NCBI GenBank assembly: GCA_022729275.1
Contig: JALDAH010000007.1
Span: forward strand, 1-25,402
DNA: 25,402 nucleotides
Direction: 5' to 3'
Source of the DNA: Candidatus Nanoanaerosalina archaeon
GTDB lineage: Archaea > Nanohalarchaeota > Nanosalinia > Nanosalinales > Nanoanaerosalinaceae
The notes beneath the pieces are model-generated. The model ran no database searches, was not told the DNA's origin, and saw only the letters and a program-made list of their open reading frames with translations. A program made the translations under genes and the position numbers. Below, piece by piece: positions 14,719 to 22,724 of this stretch; within the stretch, counting starts at the first letter, position 1; every line of letters begins with the position of its first letter.

Positions 14719-16377
14719 ATGCCTACTATAGAATTCAACAAGGAAGATCTTTTGGAGCTTGCAGGAGAAGAGATGAGCGATAAAAAACTCGAAGAGTTAC
14801 TGACAGAGATTGGTGTTGAGGTCGAGGAAATAGAAGATGATCGTATGGAAGTAGAGACCACTTCAGACAGGATAGATCTTCTGAGTGTTGAGGGGATCGC
14901 TAGAAATATTAGGAGTTACACCGAGAAGGAGAAAGGCCTGAAAAAATACGGTCTGAAGGATGAAGGCCTGAAATTCAGGGACAAAGGAGTTGATGCAAGG
15001 CCTGAAATAGTAGCTGCTGTAATAAAAAACGTCGAACTTAACACGTCTGCCATGAAGTCTCTGATACAGCTGCAGGAGAAGCTCCATGGTACGTTCGGAA
15101 GAAATAGGAAGAAAGTCTCCATAGGTATTCATGACATGAAGGACATAAGTTTCCCTCTGGAATACCGAGGATTCAAACCAGAGGAAAAAAGTTTTATCCC
15201 CCTTGGAAAAGATGAGGAAATGAAACTTTCTGAGATACTTGAGAAACATGAAAAGGGAAAGCAGTACGGACACATAATCAGGAAAGCTGATGAATGGCCT
15301 GTCATAATAGACTCTAATGATAAGGTCCTAAGTTTTCCGCCTGTAATAAACGGCGTTATCACAGAAGTTTCTGAAGGAACTAAAGATATTTTCATAGACG
15401 TGACAGGCACGGACAGAGACGCTGTGGAGTACACATTAAATGTTTTGGTCAGTGCCCTGGCCGAAAGAAAAGGGGATATACACAGAGTTGAAATCATAAG
15501 ACCTGATGGAAAATCGGAGAAACTTCCTGATCTTTCTCCAAAGGAGTTTAACATTGAACTAAAGTCCGTGGTTTCCACTATAGGAATAGATATTGATAAT
15601 AAACATCTTGAAAAGTATCTTAACAGGATGGGGCACAACGTTAACTTTGAAAAAGATGTTATAACTGTAAAATCGCCCAGTTATCGTGCTGATATAATTC
15701 ATCAGGTGGACATAGTTGAGGATGTGGCAATGGGCTACGGTTACTCAAACTTAGAACCAGAACTTCCAAACGTTTCCACAATAGGAGAAAAAGATCCGTT
15801 AGAAGATTTCACTGATATAGCAAGAGAACTCATGATAGGTTTCGGTTACCAGGAAGTCATGAATCCCACCATAAGGAACAAAAAAATACTTAAGGAGAAC
15901 ATGAGGCTCGAGGAAGACAACAATCTGATCGTGCTAAAAGAACCTGTCTCTAAAAAGTATACAGATGTCAGGAACTCTCTTCTGCCACAGTTGATGGAGA
16001 CTCTTTCCAAAAATACTCACAACAGCTACCCTCAGACAATTTTTGAGGCGGCTGACACCATAGAAAAAGACAGCTCCAAACCATACAAGACCTCATCGGA
16101 GAAAAAAATCTCTGCTGTCCATGCCGGTAGTGGATCCGGTTACAGCAACACACTATCCGAACTAAGAGGTCTGATAAATGGCCTAGGACATGATATAGAA
16201 GTAAAGAAACTTGAAAAAGGTTTTTATATAAAAGGAAGGAGTGCTGAAGTACTTGTAGATGGTGATAAAGTAGGTTATATAGGAGAGATACACCCTGAGG
16301 TGCTTGAGAACTTCGAAATAGAGGTTCCGGTATCAGGTTTCGAGATAAGCCTGTCAAAACTAGAGAAAATTATCTGA
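14719..16377 (+). CDS. pheT: phenylalanyl-tRNA synthetase beta subunit
   Basis: The beta subunit of archaeal PheRS (552 residues), which binds tRNA and removes wrongly attached tyrosine. The order is an N-terminal domain (MPTIEFNKEDLLELAG), the LLSVEGIARNIRSY motif, the B3/B4 editing region (about 80-210, with RKKVSIGIHDMKDISFPLEYRG), the B5 domain (about 265-345, SYRADIIHQVDIVEDVAMGYGY) and a catalytic-like class II core without activity (FTDIARELMIGFGYQEVMNPT onward). It closes with GYIGEIHPEVLENFEIEVPVSGFE, the family C-terminus. Its last 8 bases overlap the minD 3' end on the other strand. Coupled to pheS by overlapping stop and ribosome site. Confidence 0.92.
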   Translation: MPTIEFNKEDLLELAGEEMSDKKLEELLTEIGVEVEEIEDDRMEVETTSDRIDLLSVEGIARNIRSYTEKEKGLKKYGLKDEGLKFRDKGVDARPEIVAAVIKNVELNTSAMKSLIQLQEKLHGTFGRNRKKVSIGIHDMKDISFPLEYRGFKPEEKSFIPLGKDEEMKLSEILEKHEKGKQYGHIIRKADEWPVIIDSNDKVLSFPPVINGVITEVSEGTKDIFIDVTGTDRDAVEYTLNVLVSALAERKGDIHRVEIIRPDGKSEKLPDLSPKEFNIELKSVVSTIGIDIDNKHLEKYLNRMGHNVNFEKDVITVKSPSYRADIIHQVDIVEDVAMGYGYSNLEPELPNVSTIGEKDPLEDFTDIARELMIGFGYQEVMNPTIRNKKILKENMRLEEDNNLIVLKEPVSKKYTDVRNSLLPQLMETLSKNTHNSYPQTIFEAADTIEKDSSKPYKTSSEKKISAVHAGSGSGYSNTLSELRGLINGLGHDIEVKKLEKGFYIKGRSAEVLVDGDKVGYIGEIHPEVLENFEIEVPVSGFEISLSKLEKII

Positions 16378-17137
16378 AGCCTAAAATCTCTTTCAGTCTA
16401 TGCATCAATCCCCTACTGGGTATATCATATTCTAAACCAGCCAAATCAGCTGCAAGGCCTCTAAACCTGTGAGATATATGATGATCGGGGTCATGATCCA
16501 GTATTGTCTTCTTCTTTGTTACCGATTCTTTCATTACATCTTCCTCAGGTAGAACCGATACTACAGGGTGACCTACCATCTGTTCGACTTCATCGGGTGT
16601 CAGCTCGTGATCCTTGTTGCTGTGTCTGTTAAGGACAGTTCCAAGGATATGTGTTCCCGCCTCCTCCGCAAGAGAAGCTGTTTTCAAAGCATCTGTAACA
16701 GAAGGAAGATCAGGATTTGTAACTAAAAGTAACTCGTCCGAAGCTTCAAGTGTGTTGATTGCTTCGTTACCAAGACCCGCTGCTGAATCTATAAGCACTA
16801 TATCCGGCTCACCTACCGTGTTCATCAAAACATCTTTAAGTCCATCTGGAGAAGTGTTTTTCAGGTCATCAACCGATATACCTGCAGGAACAACTCTGAG
16901 ACCTGAATTGTGTATATAGGTGGCCTCGGTAATGTGAGCATCTCCTCTTAGAACATCGTGCAGTGTCACCGGGTAGAGCGGTATTCCAAGATGGAATCCC
17001 AGATTGGGGTTTGTCAGATTAGCATCAACCACAACAGCATCCACCCCGAACTCTGACAGAGCGTAGCCCAGATTGCTTGTGACAGTTGTTTTACCGACTC
17101 CTCCTTTCCCCCCGGAAACTGTTATTAGGCGAGTCAT
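16370..17137 (-). CDS. minD: MinD-like ATPase
   Basis: A 255-residue ATPase of the ParA/MinD family. The deviant Walker A motif is GGKGGVGKTT (residues 9-18, signature lysine K11). VVDANLTNPNLGFHLG is switch I/A' and DIVLIDSAAGLG is Walker B. LLVTNPDLPSVTDALK and LGTVLNR are further family motifs. The last residues (SRGLMHRLKEILGFR) look like an amphipathic basic helix, as in bacterial MinD, where it binds the membrane when ATP is bound. No MinE or MinC gene is visible. In haloarchaea a MinD homologue (MinD4) positions motility and chemosensory complexes rather than the division ring, so a polarity role is likely. The start at 17137 fits the TATA box at 17166-17174. Confidence 0.88.
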   Translation of the reverse strand: MTRLITVSGGKGGVGKTTVTSNLGYALSEFGVDAVVVDANLTNPNLGFHLGIPLYPVTLHDVLRGDAHITEATYIHNSGLRVVPAGISVDDLKNTSPDGLKDVLMNTVGEPDIVLIDSAAGLGNEAINTLEASDELLLVTNPDLPSVTDALKTASLAEEAGTHILGTVLNRHSNKDHELTPDEVEQMVGHPVVSVLPEEDVMKESVTKKKTILDHDPDHHISHRFRGLAADLAGLEYDIPSRGLMHRLKEILGFR

Positions 17138-17165
17138 GATTACACAATTACATAATAACAGACAA

Positions 17166-17174
17166 GTTTAATAA
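17166..17174 (-). promoter_or_regulatory. minD: TATA box for minD
   Basis: The minus strand reads TTATTAAAC, centred about 33 nt before the ATG, giving a leader of at most a few bases. No Shine-Dalgarno site precedes the gene. Confidence 0.45.
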
Positions 17175-17239
17175 GTATTTGGTAACTCCTCTTTTTCCGA
17201 TAAAAAAATTGTTTAATACAGAACCCGGTTTCAGAGAAA

Positions 17240-17248
17240 AATTTAAAC
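17240..17248 (+). promoter_or_regulatory. leuS: TATA box for leuS
   Basis: AATTTAAAC is centred 26 nt before the leuS ATG at 17270, predicting a leaderless transcript. The out-of-frame ATG at 17263 would then lie upstream of the transcript. Confidence 0.5.
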
Positions 17249-17269
17249 TTTAGTGTTCAACGATGAAAC

Positions 17270-20122
17270 ATGGGTTTCGAGCAAAATCTTCACGAATTTG
17301 AGGAAAAATGGCAGGAGAAATGGCAGGAAAAAGAGGTTTTCCAGCCCGAACCTGACACCAGAGAAAAATTCTATATCACCGTCGCATATCCATATCCTAG
17401 TGGAGGAATGCATGTTGGCCATGTGAGAACCTTTACGCTGCCGGATGTCTTCGCCAGATATAAGAGGATGAAGGGTTACAATGTGCTGTTCCCTATGGCA
17501 TGGCACGTGACAGGAACACCTATTATAGGTGCAGTTAATAGATTGAAAAACAGGGAAGAAGAACAGATAAAGGTTTTGACAGAGACATACAGTATTCCTG
17601 AAGAAGATCTGAAAAACCTCGAGACCCCGATGGAGTACGCCAACTACTTCATAGAGAACAGCTACAAGAACAACATGAAAAGACTTGGTTTCTCTGTTGA
17701 CTGGAGAAGGGAATTTACAACCAATGATAAAAGATACAACAAGTTTGTAGAGTGGCAGTACAAATCTTTAAAGGAGAAAAATCTTGTTAAGAAGGGTCAG
17801 CATCCTACAAAATACTGTACATCCGACAAGAACCCTGTGACAACTCACGATTTACTGGAGGGCGAGAATGCGGAGCAACAGGAGTACACCCTTGTTAAGT
17901 TCAGAAGGGATAACAAAGTTTTTCCCATGGCCACTCTTAGACCTGAAACAGTTTACGGTGTAACACACGCACTAATAGATCCTGAAGGAGATTACGTACA
18001 GGTAAAAATCAATGGAGAACTCTGGATACTGTCAAAAGAAGCAACTGAGAAACTGGAGTATCAGAACAACGATATAATCATAAAACACGAGATGAAGGGA
18101 AGGAAATTTGTAGGTAAATCGATCAAAAACCCTGTTACAGAAGAAAAAATTCTTATTTTGCCTGCAAGTTTTGTAGACACAGATTCAGGTTCCGGTATAG
18201 TCATGTCAGTACCTGGACACGCGCCTTACGACTGGATATCTCTCGAAGAGCTCAAAAAAGATGAAGAAAAACTGAAAAAATACGGTTTGTCCGTGAAAAA
18301 GATCAAGAAGATCGAGCCAAAATCCATAATAGATGTAGACGGTTACGAAGAATTTCCCGCTAAAGAGGAAGTCGAAAAACTCGATATCACATCCCAAAAT
18401 GATGTTAAAAAACTCGAGAAAGCCACTGAAAATGTTTACAAAAAGGAGTTCCACGGCGGAAAGCTTAAAGATAACTGCGGAGAGTTCGGTGGATGTTCAG
18501 TGCAGAAGATTAAGGAGAAATTAATACAGAAGTTCGAGGACGATAACAAGTTCGACAGTATGTGGGACTTCTCGGAAAAAGTAAAGTGCAGGTGCGGTGG
18601 AAAAGTGATTGTGGCGGAAACAGACACCTGGTTCTTAGAGTACGGTAAAAGAAGCTGGAAGGACAAGGCTGATATACTTCTTGGGCAGATGGAGACCGTC
18701 CCAGAAAACACGCGTTCCGACTACAACCACACCATAAACTGGCTGGAGTCCTGGCCCTGCATAAGGAACTACGGTCTGGGTACCAAGCTTCCGTTTGACG
18801 ATGAGTTCGTGGTAGAACCTCTTAGCGATTCAACCATATATATGTCGCTTTACACGATAAACCATCTTATAAAAGATATAGAGCCCAAAAAATTAAAGAA
18901 GGAGTTCTTTGACTTTGTTTTCAGGGGTATTGGGCCTGTAAAAGAAGTTTCAGAGAAGACTGGTGTGAGCGTCAAAAAGTTAAAGGAATGCCGCGAGAGT
19001 TTTGAGTACTGGTATCCTCTCGACTGGAGGACCTCAGCAAATGATCTTATACAGAACCACCTTACCTTCATGATGTTCCACCATGCAGCTCTATTCGACA
19101 GGAACAACTGGCCGAAAGGTGTTGCGACCTGGGGAATGGGTCTTCTTGAAGGAAAAAAGATGAGCTCCTCAAAGGGGCATGTGGTGTTGCCTGAGGACGC
19201 GATCGACAAACACGGTGCCGACACTGTCAGGTTTTTCATGTTTTCCAGCAGCGAACCATGGCAGGACTTCGACTGGAGGGAGAAAGAAGTTTTGAAGGCC
19301 AAGGAAAAACTGGCGAATTTCTACACCAGATCGGTTGATCTCCACGGAAAGGGTTCAAACAGGAATATGAAAAAAATAGATCGTTATGTGGTTTCCAGGC
19401 TTCAAAAGATAATAAGAGATTCCAACGAGGCGATGGAAAAATTCCAGACCAGGAAAGCCTCTTTAAAAGCTTTTTTCGAACTTAACAATCTTGTCAAGAA
19501 GTACAGAAAAAGATCTAAAAGTCTGAAAAAGGAAGTTGTCAAGAATCTTGTGGAAACACAGGTGATGCTTATGGCTCCTTTCATTCCACACACATGCGAA
19601 GAGCTTTGGAAACGTTTCGGTAAGAAGGGTTTTGTATCAGAGGCTGAATGGCCTTCTCACAGCGAGGAACTTATAGATGAAAATGTTGAGTACAGGGAAG
19701 AACTTCTGGAGAAAACGGTAAAGGATATCAAGGATATCAAGAAGATGGTGGGAGATTTCGAAAGTGTCAGGATAATAACATCTGTTAAATGGAAGAGAAA
19801 AGCTCTGAGGAAGATAAAAAATATTTTTGAAGAGAAAGGCGAAATAGATATTGGTCATGTGATGGACAAAATAACATCTGATCCTGATTTAAGACAAAAT
19901 GCTGACAGGATAGCCAAGATAGTCAATGATTACAAGAGAAATCCTGGAGATCTGCCGAAAATGGTTCTGTCATCAAGGGATGAAACTAAGATATTCATAG
20001 AATCCGAGGAATTCCTTGAGAACATATTTGATGCTGACTTTGAGATTGTGCCAGAGGATGCATCGAACCACTCCAAGGCCAAAAAATCGATGCCTGGAAG
20101 GCCTGCAATAGTGCTGGACTGA
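17270..20122 (+). CDS. leuS: leucyl-tRNA synthetase, archaeal type
   Basis: A class I synthetase of 950 residues that charges tRNA-Leu and edits misactivated amino acids. YPYPSGGMHVGHVRT (40-54) holds the HIGH-type signature. The inserted CP1 editing domain spans roughly 170-330 and includes FPMATLRPETVYGVTH, the threonine-rich editing motif, and the conserved aspartate region SFVDTDSGSGIVMSVPGHAPYD. The KMSKS-type loop is KKMSSSKGH around 629-637. PLDWRTSANDLIQNHL is a tRNA-Leu/Ile family motif. The C-terminal 270 residues form the anticodon helical bundle and the archaeal tail that contacts the long variable arm. The length equals archaeal homologues. It is a single-gene unit, leaderless by its TATA position. 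Confidence 0.94.
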   Translation: MGFEQNLHEFEEKWQEKWQEKEVFQPEPDTREKFYITVAYPYPSGGMHVGHVRTFTLPDVFARYKRMKGYNVLFPMAWHVTGTPIIGAVNRLKNREEEQIKVLTETYSIPEEDLKNLETPMEYANYFIENSYKNNMKRLGFSVDWRREFTTNDKRYNKFVEWQYKSLKEKNLVKKGQHPTKYCTSDKNPVTTHDLLEGENAEQQEYTLVKFRRDNKVFPMATLRPETVYGVTHALIDPEGDYVQVKINGELWILSKEATEKLEYQNNDIIIKHEMKGRKFVGKSIKNPVTEEKILILPASFVDTDSGSGIVMSVPGHAPYDWISLEELKKDEEKLKKYGLSVKKIKKIEPKSIIDVDGYEEFPAKEEVEKLDITSQNDVKKLEKATENVYKKEFHGGKLKDNCGEFGGCSVQKIKEKLIQKFEDDNKFDSMWDFSEKVKCRCGGKVIVAETDTWFLEYGKRSWKDKADILLGQMETVPENTRSDYNHTINWLESWPCIRNYGLGTKLPFDDEFVVEPLSDSTIYMSLYTINHLIKDIEPKKLKKEFFDFVFRGIGPVKEVSEKTGVSVKKLKECRESFEYWYPLDWRTSANDLIQNHLTFMMFHHAALFDRNNWPKGVATWGMGLLEGKKMSSSKGHVVLPEDAIDKHGADTVRFFMFSSSEPWQDFDWREKEVLKAKEKLANFYTRSVDLHGKGSNRNMKKIDRYVVSRLQKIIRDSNEAMEKFQTRKASLKAFFELNNLVKKYRKRSKSLKKEVVKNLVETQVMLMAPFIPHTCEELWKRFGKKGFVSEAEWPSHSEELIDENVEYREELLEKTVKDIKDIKKMVGDFESVRIITSVKWKRKALRKIKNIFEEKGEIDIGHVMDKITSDPDLRQNADRIAKIVNDYKRNPGDLPKMVLSSRDETKIFIESEEFLENIFDADFEIVPEDASNHSKAKKSMPGRPAIVLD

Positions 20123-20129
20123 TATCAGT
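20118..20129. repeat. 12-bp palindrome holding the stop codons of leuS and the facing gene
   Basis: ACTGATATCAGT is a perfect palindrome that contains the leuS TGA on the plus strand and the TGA of the 20125-20418 gene on the minus strand. The two genes end 2 nt apart. No T-rich tract follows in either direction nearby. Confidence 0.7.
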
Positions 20130-20418
20130 ACTTCTTGAGAGATTCCTCAAGATCAACATCTTTGAGGTGTTTCTCCTCCCTTCTGACCTTTCCAAGAGCC
20201 TTCTCTATTCTTTTAAGTCTCCTGTCCAACCTGTCGATCCTTGAAAAAAGTTCGGCCATACCAACCCATATCTGTGCCGTCGACTCATACTTCGAGTTTT
20301 TGTAAGCCTCTTCTTCAGATTTAACTCGTTTCAAGATTTTCTCAAGCTTTCTCTTTATCTCAGGATCGAGTTCCTCCCTCCACTCGGTCTCCTGGAAGAT
20401 TTTTCTTATGGAATCCAT
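20125..20418 (-). CDS. small coiled-coil protein, unknown function
   Basis: I do not recognise this 97-residue protein. It is almost entirely helical and highly charged. Residues 14-36 (REELDPEIKRKLEKILKRV) and 55-85 (MAELFSRIDRLDRRLKRIEKAL) have heptad-like spacing that suggests a coiled coil or helical hairpin, with a short aromatic patch (STAQIWVGMAELF) between. No signal peptide, membrane segment or metal-binding motif is visible. The start at 20418 is supported by a TATA box 28 nt upstream, shared in position with the divergent FKBP gene. The real-gene call rests on this promoter placement, the codon use resembling its neighbours, and the tight tail-to-tail fit with leuS. Confidence 0.65.
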   Translation of the reverse strand: MDSIRKIFQETEWREELDPEIKRKLEKILKRVKSEEEAYKNSKYESTAQIWVGMAELFSRIDRLDRRLKRIEKALGKVRREEKHLKDVDLEESLKKY

Positions 20419-20440
20419 TACTTAATAATGACGACAGTCA

Positions 20441-20450
20441 GTTATAAAAG
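20441..20450. promoter_or_regulatory. single TATA box midway between two divergent starts
   Basis: GTTATAAAAG (minus strand CTTTTATAAC) is centred 28 nt from the minus start at 20418 and 29 nt from the plus start at 20475. No other TATA-like stretch is at the right distance for either gene, so both may use it, each leaderless. Confidence 0.5.
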
Positions 20451-20474
20451 GGTTTTTGAGTTAAAAACTTTCAA

Positions 20475-21161
20475 GTGGTAAAAGTGGAAGACGGAGAAGT
20501 AGTTGAGATTAATTATGTGGGAAGAATCAAAAGTAGTGGAGAGGTATTCGACCTTACGGACAAGGAAACTGCGGAAAAAGAAAATATTGAAACCGAGAAC
20601 ATGAACCTTGGACCTGTAAAAATACTTCTAGGAGAAGGATACCTTTTAAAAGGTCTGGAGAACAGGATAAAGGAAATGGAAGTAGATGAAGATAAGACTG
20701 TTGAAATACCGAAGAAAGAGGCTTTTGGTTCTAGGCAGAGCAGCAATATAAAGACTATCTCGGAGAGAGAATTCAAAAAATATGATGTTACTCCAAGGAG
20801 AGGTATGCCTGTTGAGGTTGATGGAAGAAGAGGGAAGATATTAACTGTGAACAACGGAAGAGTAAAAGTCGATTTCAATCATCCTCTTGCAGGGAGAGAC
20901 CTTGTATATGATGTCGAGATTTTGAGTAAAGTTGATGATCTCGAAGAACAAGTTGAGGCCGTACTTGATTTCCATGTCAGTACGGAGTACGAAATAGAGA
21001 CAGATAGTAACAACGTAAAAATTGTTTTAGCGGAAGAAATGGATGAAAAAGTGATTGATAAGCTTAAAGAAGAAGTTGAAAAGCTTGAGAAAGTCGACAA
21101 AGCTGATTTAAGTTTTCGAGACTCAGATAAAGCAGAAGAATCGAAAGAAGATGGTGAGTGA
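20475..21161 (+). CDS. FKBP-type peptidyl-prolyl cis-trans isomerase (SlyD-like, long archaeal form)
   Basis: This 228-residue protein should speed proline isomerisation during protein folding and act as a chaperone in the cytosol. The FKBP half-domain opens with VVEINYVGRIKSSGEVFDLT and continues with LLGEGYLLKGLENRIKEMEVDE and the flap. The insert-in-flap chaperone domain follows (about residues 85-140, ISEREFKKYDVTPRRGMPVEV to GRVKVDFNHPLAGRDL). The FNHPLAGRDLVYDVEIL strand closes the FKBP barrel. Residues 165-228 form an extra C-terminal domain as in the long Methanocaldococcus FKBP. The start is GTG at 20475, giving MVKVEDGEVVEINY; no ATG lies in frame nearby. Its tail is acidic (KAEESKEDGE). 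Confidence 0.88.
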   Translation: MVKVEDGEVVEINYVGRIKSSGEVFDLTDKETAEKENIETENMNLGPVKILLGEGYLLKGLENRIKEMEVDEDKTVEIPKKEAFGSRQSSNIKTISEREFKKYDVTPRRGMPVEVDGRRGKILTVNNGRVKVDFNHPLAGRDLVYDVEILSKVDDLEEQVEAVLDFHVSTEYEIETDSNNVKIVLAEEMDEKVIDKLKEEVEKLEKVDKADLSFRDSDKAEESKEDGE

Positions 21162-21189
21162 GTTTCTGGCCTGAATACCTTTAAATAAA

Positions 21190-21200
21190 TTTATATAAAA
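21190..21200 (+). promoter_or_regulatory. ftsZ: TATA box for ftsZ
   Basis: TTTATATAAAA predicts a transcript start near 21222 and a leader of about 43 nt, and AGGAG at 21257-21261 is the ribosome site. Unlike most unit starts in the window, ftsZ thus has both a leader and a Shine-Dalgarno site. Confidence 0.5.
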
Positions 21201-21264
21201 AGTGTTTACAGACCATAAAACTGATTTCACCTCATTCGAAAAAAACGTGTCAAATTAGGAGATA

Positions 21265-22383
21265 ATGATGGAACAGATGATTGATGAATCTAAAAATTCG
21301 GAAGCGGGGGATTTACTTCCTTCAGAGAAAAACCAAGAACATGCAGTCGATGAAGAGCTTAGAAAAATAATAGAAGAACGAAAAGCTGATATAAAGGTCG
21401 TTGGTACCGGAGGTGCTGGAAATAACACGATTTCCAGACTTATGCAGGTGGGTATCACCGGTGCTGAAACCGTGGCGGTCAACACGGACGCTCAGGACCT
21501 TCTTTATGCTGCTGCAGATCACAAAGCCTTGATAGGTAAAGAACTTACAAGTGGTCTTGGAGCAGGTGCTGATCCCTCAGTTGGACAGCAATCCGCAAAA
21601 GAAGATAAGGGTAAAATTAAAGACCTTGTGAAAGGTTCTGATATGGTTTTCATCACATGTGGACTTGGAGGAGGAACAGGTACTGGTTCAGCTCCTGTTA
21701 TCGCTGAAGTTGCCAAAAATGAGGACGCACTTACCGTTGGAATCGTGACGCTTCCTTTCAAGATGGAGGGAAAGCAAAGATCTAAAAATGCTAGAGAAGG
21801 ACTCGAAAAACTTGAATCGGTCGTTGACACGTTGATAGTTATACCTAACGACAAGCTTCTTGAAATAGTTCCGGATGTCTCCCTTAACACAGCTTTCAAG
21901 ATCGCGGATGAGATTCTTGTGAATGCTGTTCGAGGTGTAACAGAACTGGTCACCAAACCAGGACTTGTTAACCTTGACTTCGCTGATATAAGAGCTGTAA
22001 TGGGAGAAGGTGGAATCGCTATGATCGGTATGGGTCAATCAGATACTGAATCAAGAGCTACAGAAGCTGTTCATAAAGCTCTTTCCAATCCGCTTCTCGA
22101 TGTCGATATCGAGGGAGGAAGTGGAGCTCTTATCAATGTTTCAGGTGGAAGCGACCTGAGCTTGAAAGAGGCACAGGAAGTTGTTAACACAGTATCAGAG
22201 AAACTTGATGACTCAGCAAAGGTCATCTGGGGAGCTCAGGTGCTGGAAGACCTTGGAGAATCCTTGAGATCTATGATTATCGTTACAGGTGTTGAAAGCC
22301 CACAGATATTTGGTCCTGAGGAGACATACAAGGAGGAATACACCAAAGAGATCGAGAAAGAGCTGGGAATCGAATTCGTCTGA
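21265..22383 (+). CDS. ftsZ: cell division GTPase FtsZ
   Basis: A tubulin-like GTPase of 372 residues that polymerises into the division ring. The nucleotide-binding part has VVGTGGAGNNTISRL (45-59), AVNTDAQDL, and the tubulin signature GGGTGTGSAP at 135-144. The T7 synergy loop that completes the next subunit's GTPase site is in NLDFADIRAVMGEGG. The C-terminal domain ends with KEIEKELGIEFV, a short hydrophobic tail of the kind that docks division partners. The first 40 residues are a variable acidic extension. AGGAG at 21257-21261 precedes two adjacent ATGs (21265 and 21268); spacing slightly favours the second. The position just before secE-spt5-L11 matches the euryarchaeal FtsZ1 location. 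Confidence 0.94.
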   Translation: MMEQMIDESKNSEAGDLLPSEKNQEHAVDEELRKIIEERKADIKVVGTGGAGNNTISRLMQVGITGAETVAVNTDAQDLLYAAADHKALIGKELTSGLGAGADPSVGQQSAKEDKGKIKDLVKGSDMVFITCGLGGGTGTGSAPVIAEVAKNEDALTVGIVTLPFKMEGKQRSKNAREGLEKLESVVDTLIVIPNDKLLEIVPDVSLNTAFKIADEILVNAVRGVTELVTKPGLVNLDFADIRAVMGEGGIAMIGMGQSDTESRATEAVHKALSNPLLDVDIEGGSGALINVSGGSDLSLKEAQEVVNTVSEKLDDSAKVIWGAQVLEDLGESLRSMIIVTGVESPQIFGPEETYKEEYTKEIEKELGIEFV

Positions 22384-22415
22384 TTTCCTCTTTCTTTTCC
22401 TTTTTACTATTTTTC
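22384..22415 (+). terminator. T-rich terminator after ftsZ
   Basis: Directly after the ftsZ stop comes a pyrimidine run (TTTCCTCTTTCTTTTCCTTT followed by more T tracts) without a hairpin, the usual form of an archaeal terminator. It separates ftsZ from the secE unit, whose TATA box follows within 5 nt. Confidence 0.6.
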
Positions 22416-22419
22416 AAAT

Positions 22420-22429
22420 AGTTTAAAAG
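22420..22429 (+). promoter_or_regulatory. TATA box for the secE-spt5-ribosomal protein operon
   Basis: AGTTTAAAAG predicts a transcript start near 22451 and so a leader of nearly 90 nt before secE, the longest 5' leader on the plus strand of this window. Confidence 0.5.
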
Positions 22430-22453
22430 AGTGGTGTACTAAAAATTATTCGG

Positions 22454-22487
22454 CCTCGGTTGAACTGTTCCAAAGGAACAGGAGAGG
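22454..22487 (+). promoter_or_regulatory. hairpin in the secE operon leader
   Basis: CTGTTCC-AAA-GGAACAG is a perfect 7-bp stem with a 3-nt loop (22465-22481). A lower helix CCTC/GAGG (22454-22457 with 22484-22487) can close it around an asymmetric internal loop. It lies at the very start of the predicted mRNA. A regulatory role is inferred; I could not match it to a known element. Confidence 0.4.
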
Positions 22488-22538
22488 ACAGTAATGTTTC
22501 AGAGCTGTTTCTCTCGAAAAAATAAATGAGGTGAATCC

Positions 22539-22709
22539 ATGAAAAAATTAAGAAAAACTCTGAAAAGGTACATCAGAGTACTGAAAATCACGAACAAACC
22601 ATCGATGGAAGAATTCAAGATGTCCACAAAAGTCACGGGCATAGGTATTCTGCTGATCGGGCTAGTAGGATTTCTGCTTTATCTGATCGGGAATATTATA
22701 ATCTACTAA
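22539..22709 (+). CDS. secE: preprotein translocase subunit SecE (Sec61 gamma)
   Basis: A 56-residue single-span protein from ATG at 22539 to TAA at 22707-22709. The basic amphipathic N-terminus (MKKLRKTLKRYIRVLKITNK) and PSMEEFKMSTKVTGIGILLIGLVGFLLYLIGNIIIY match the archaeal SecE/Sec61-gamma layout: a helix lying on the membrane, the conserved P-S-x-E-E-F hinge, and one membrane helix. It clamps the two halves of SecY in the export channel. GAGGTGA at 22529-22535 is the ribosome site. The place directly before spt5 is the standard archaeal order, which supports the assignment. The length is normal for the family. Confidence 0.9.
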   Translation: MKKLRKTLKRYIRVLKITNKPSMEEFKMSTKVTGIGILLIGLVGFLLYLIGNIIIY

Positions 22710-22724
22710 AAAAAGGGTTTCAAA

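Noticed and set aside
21225..21262. TTTCACCTCA in the ftsZ leader as an anti-Shine-Dalgarno switch
   Set aside because: It pairs only partly with the AGGAG site that follows, and the spacing gives no convincing helix.
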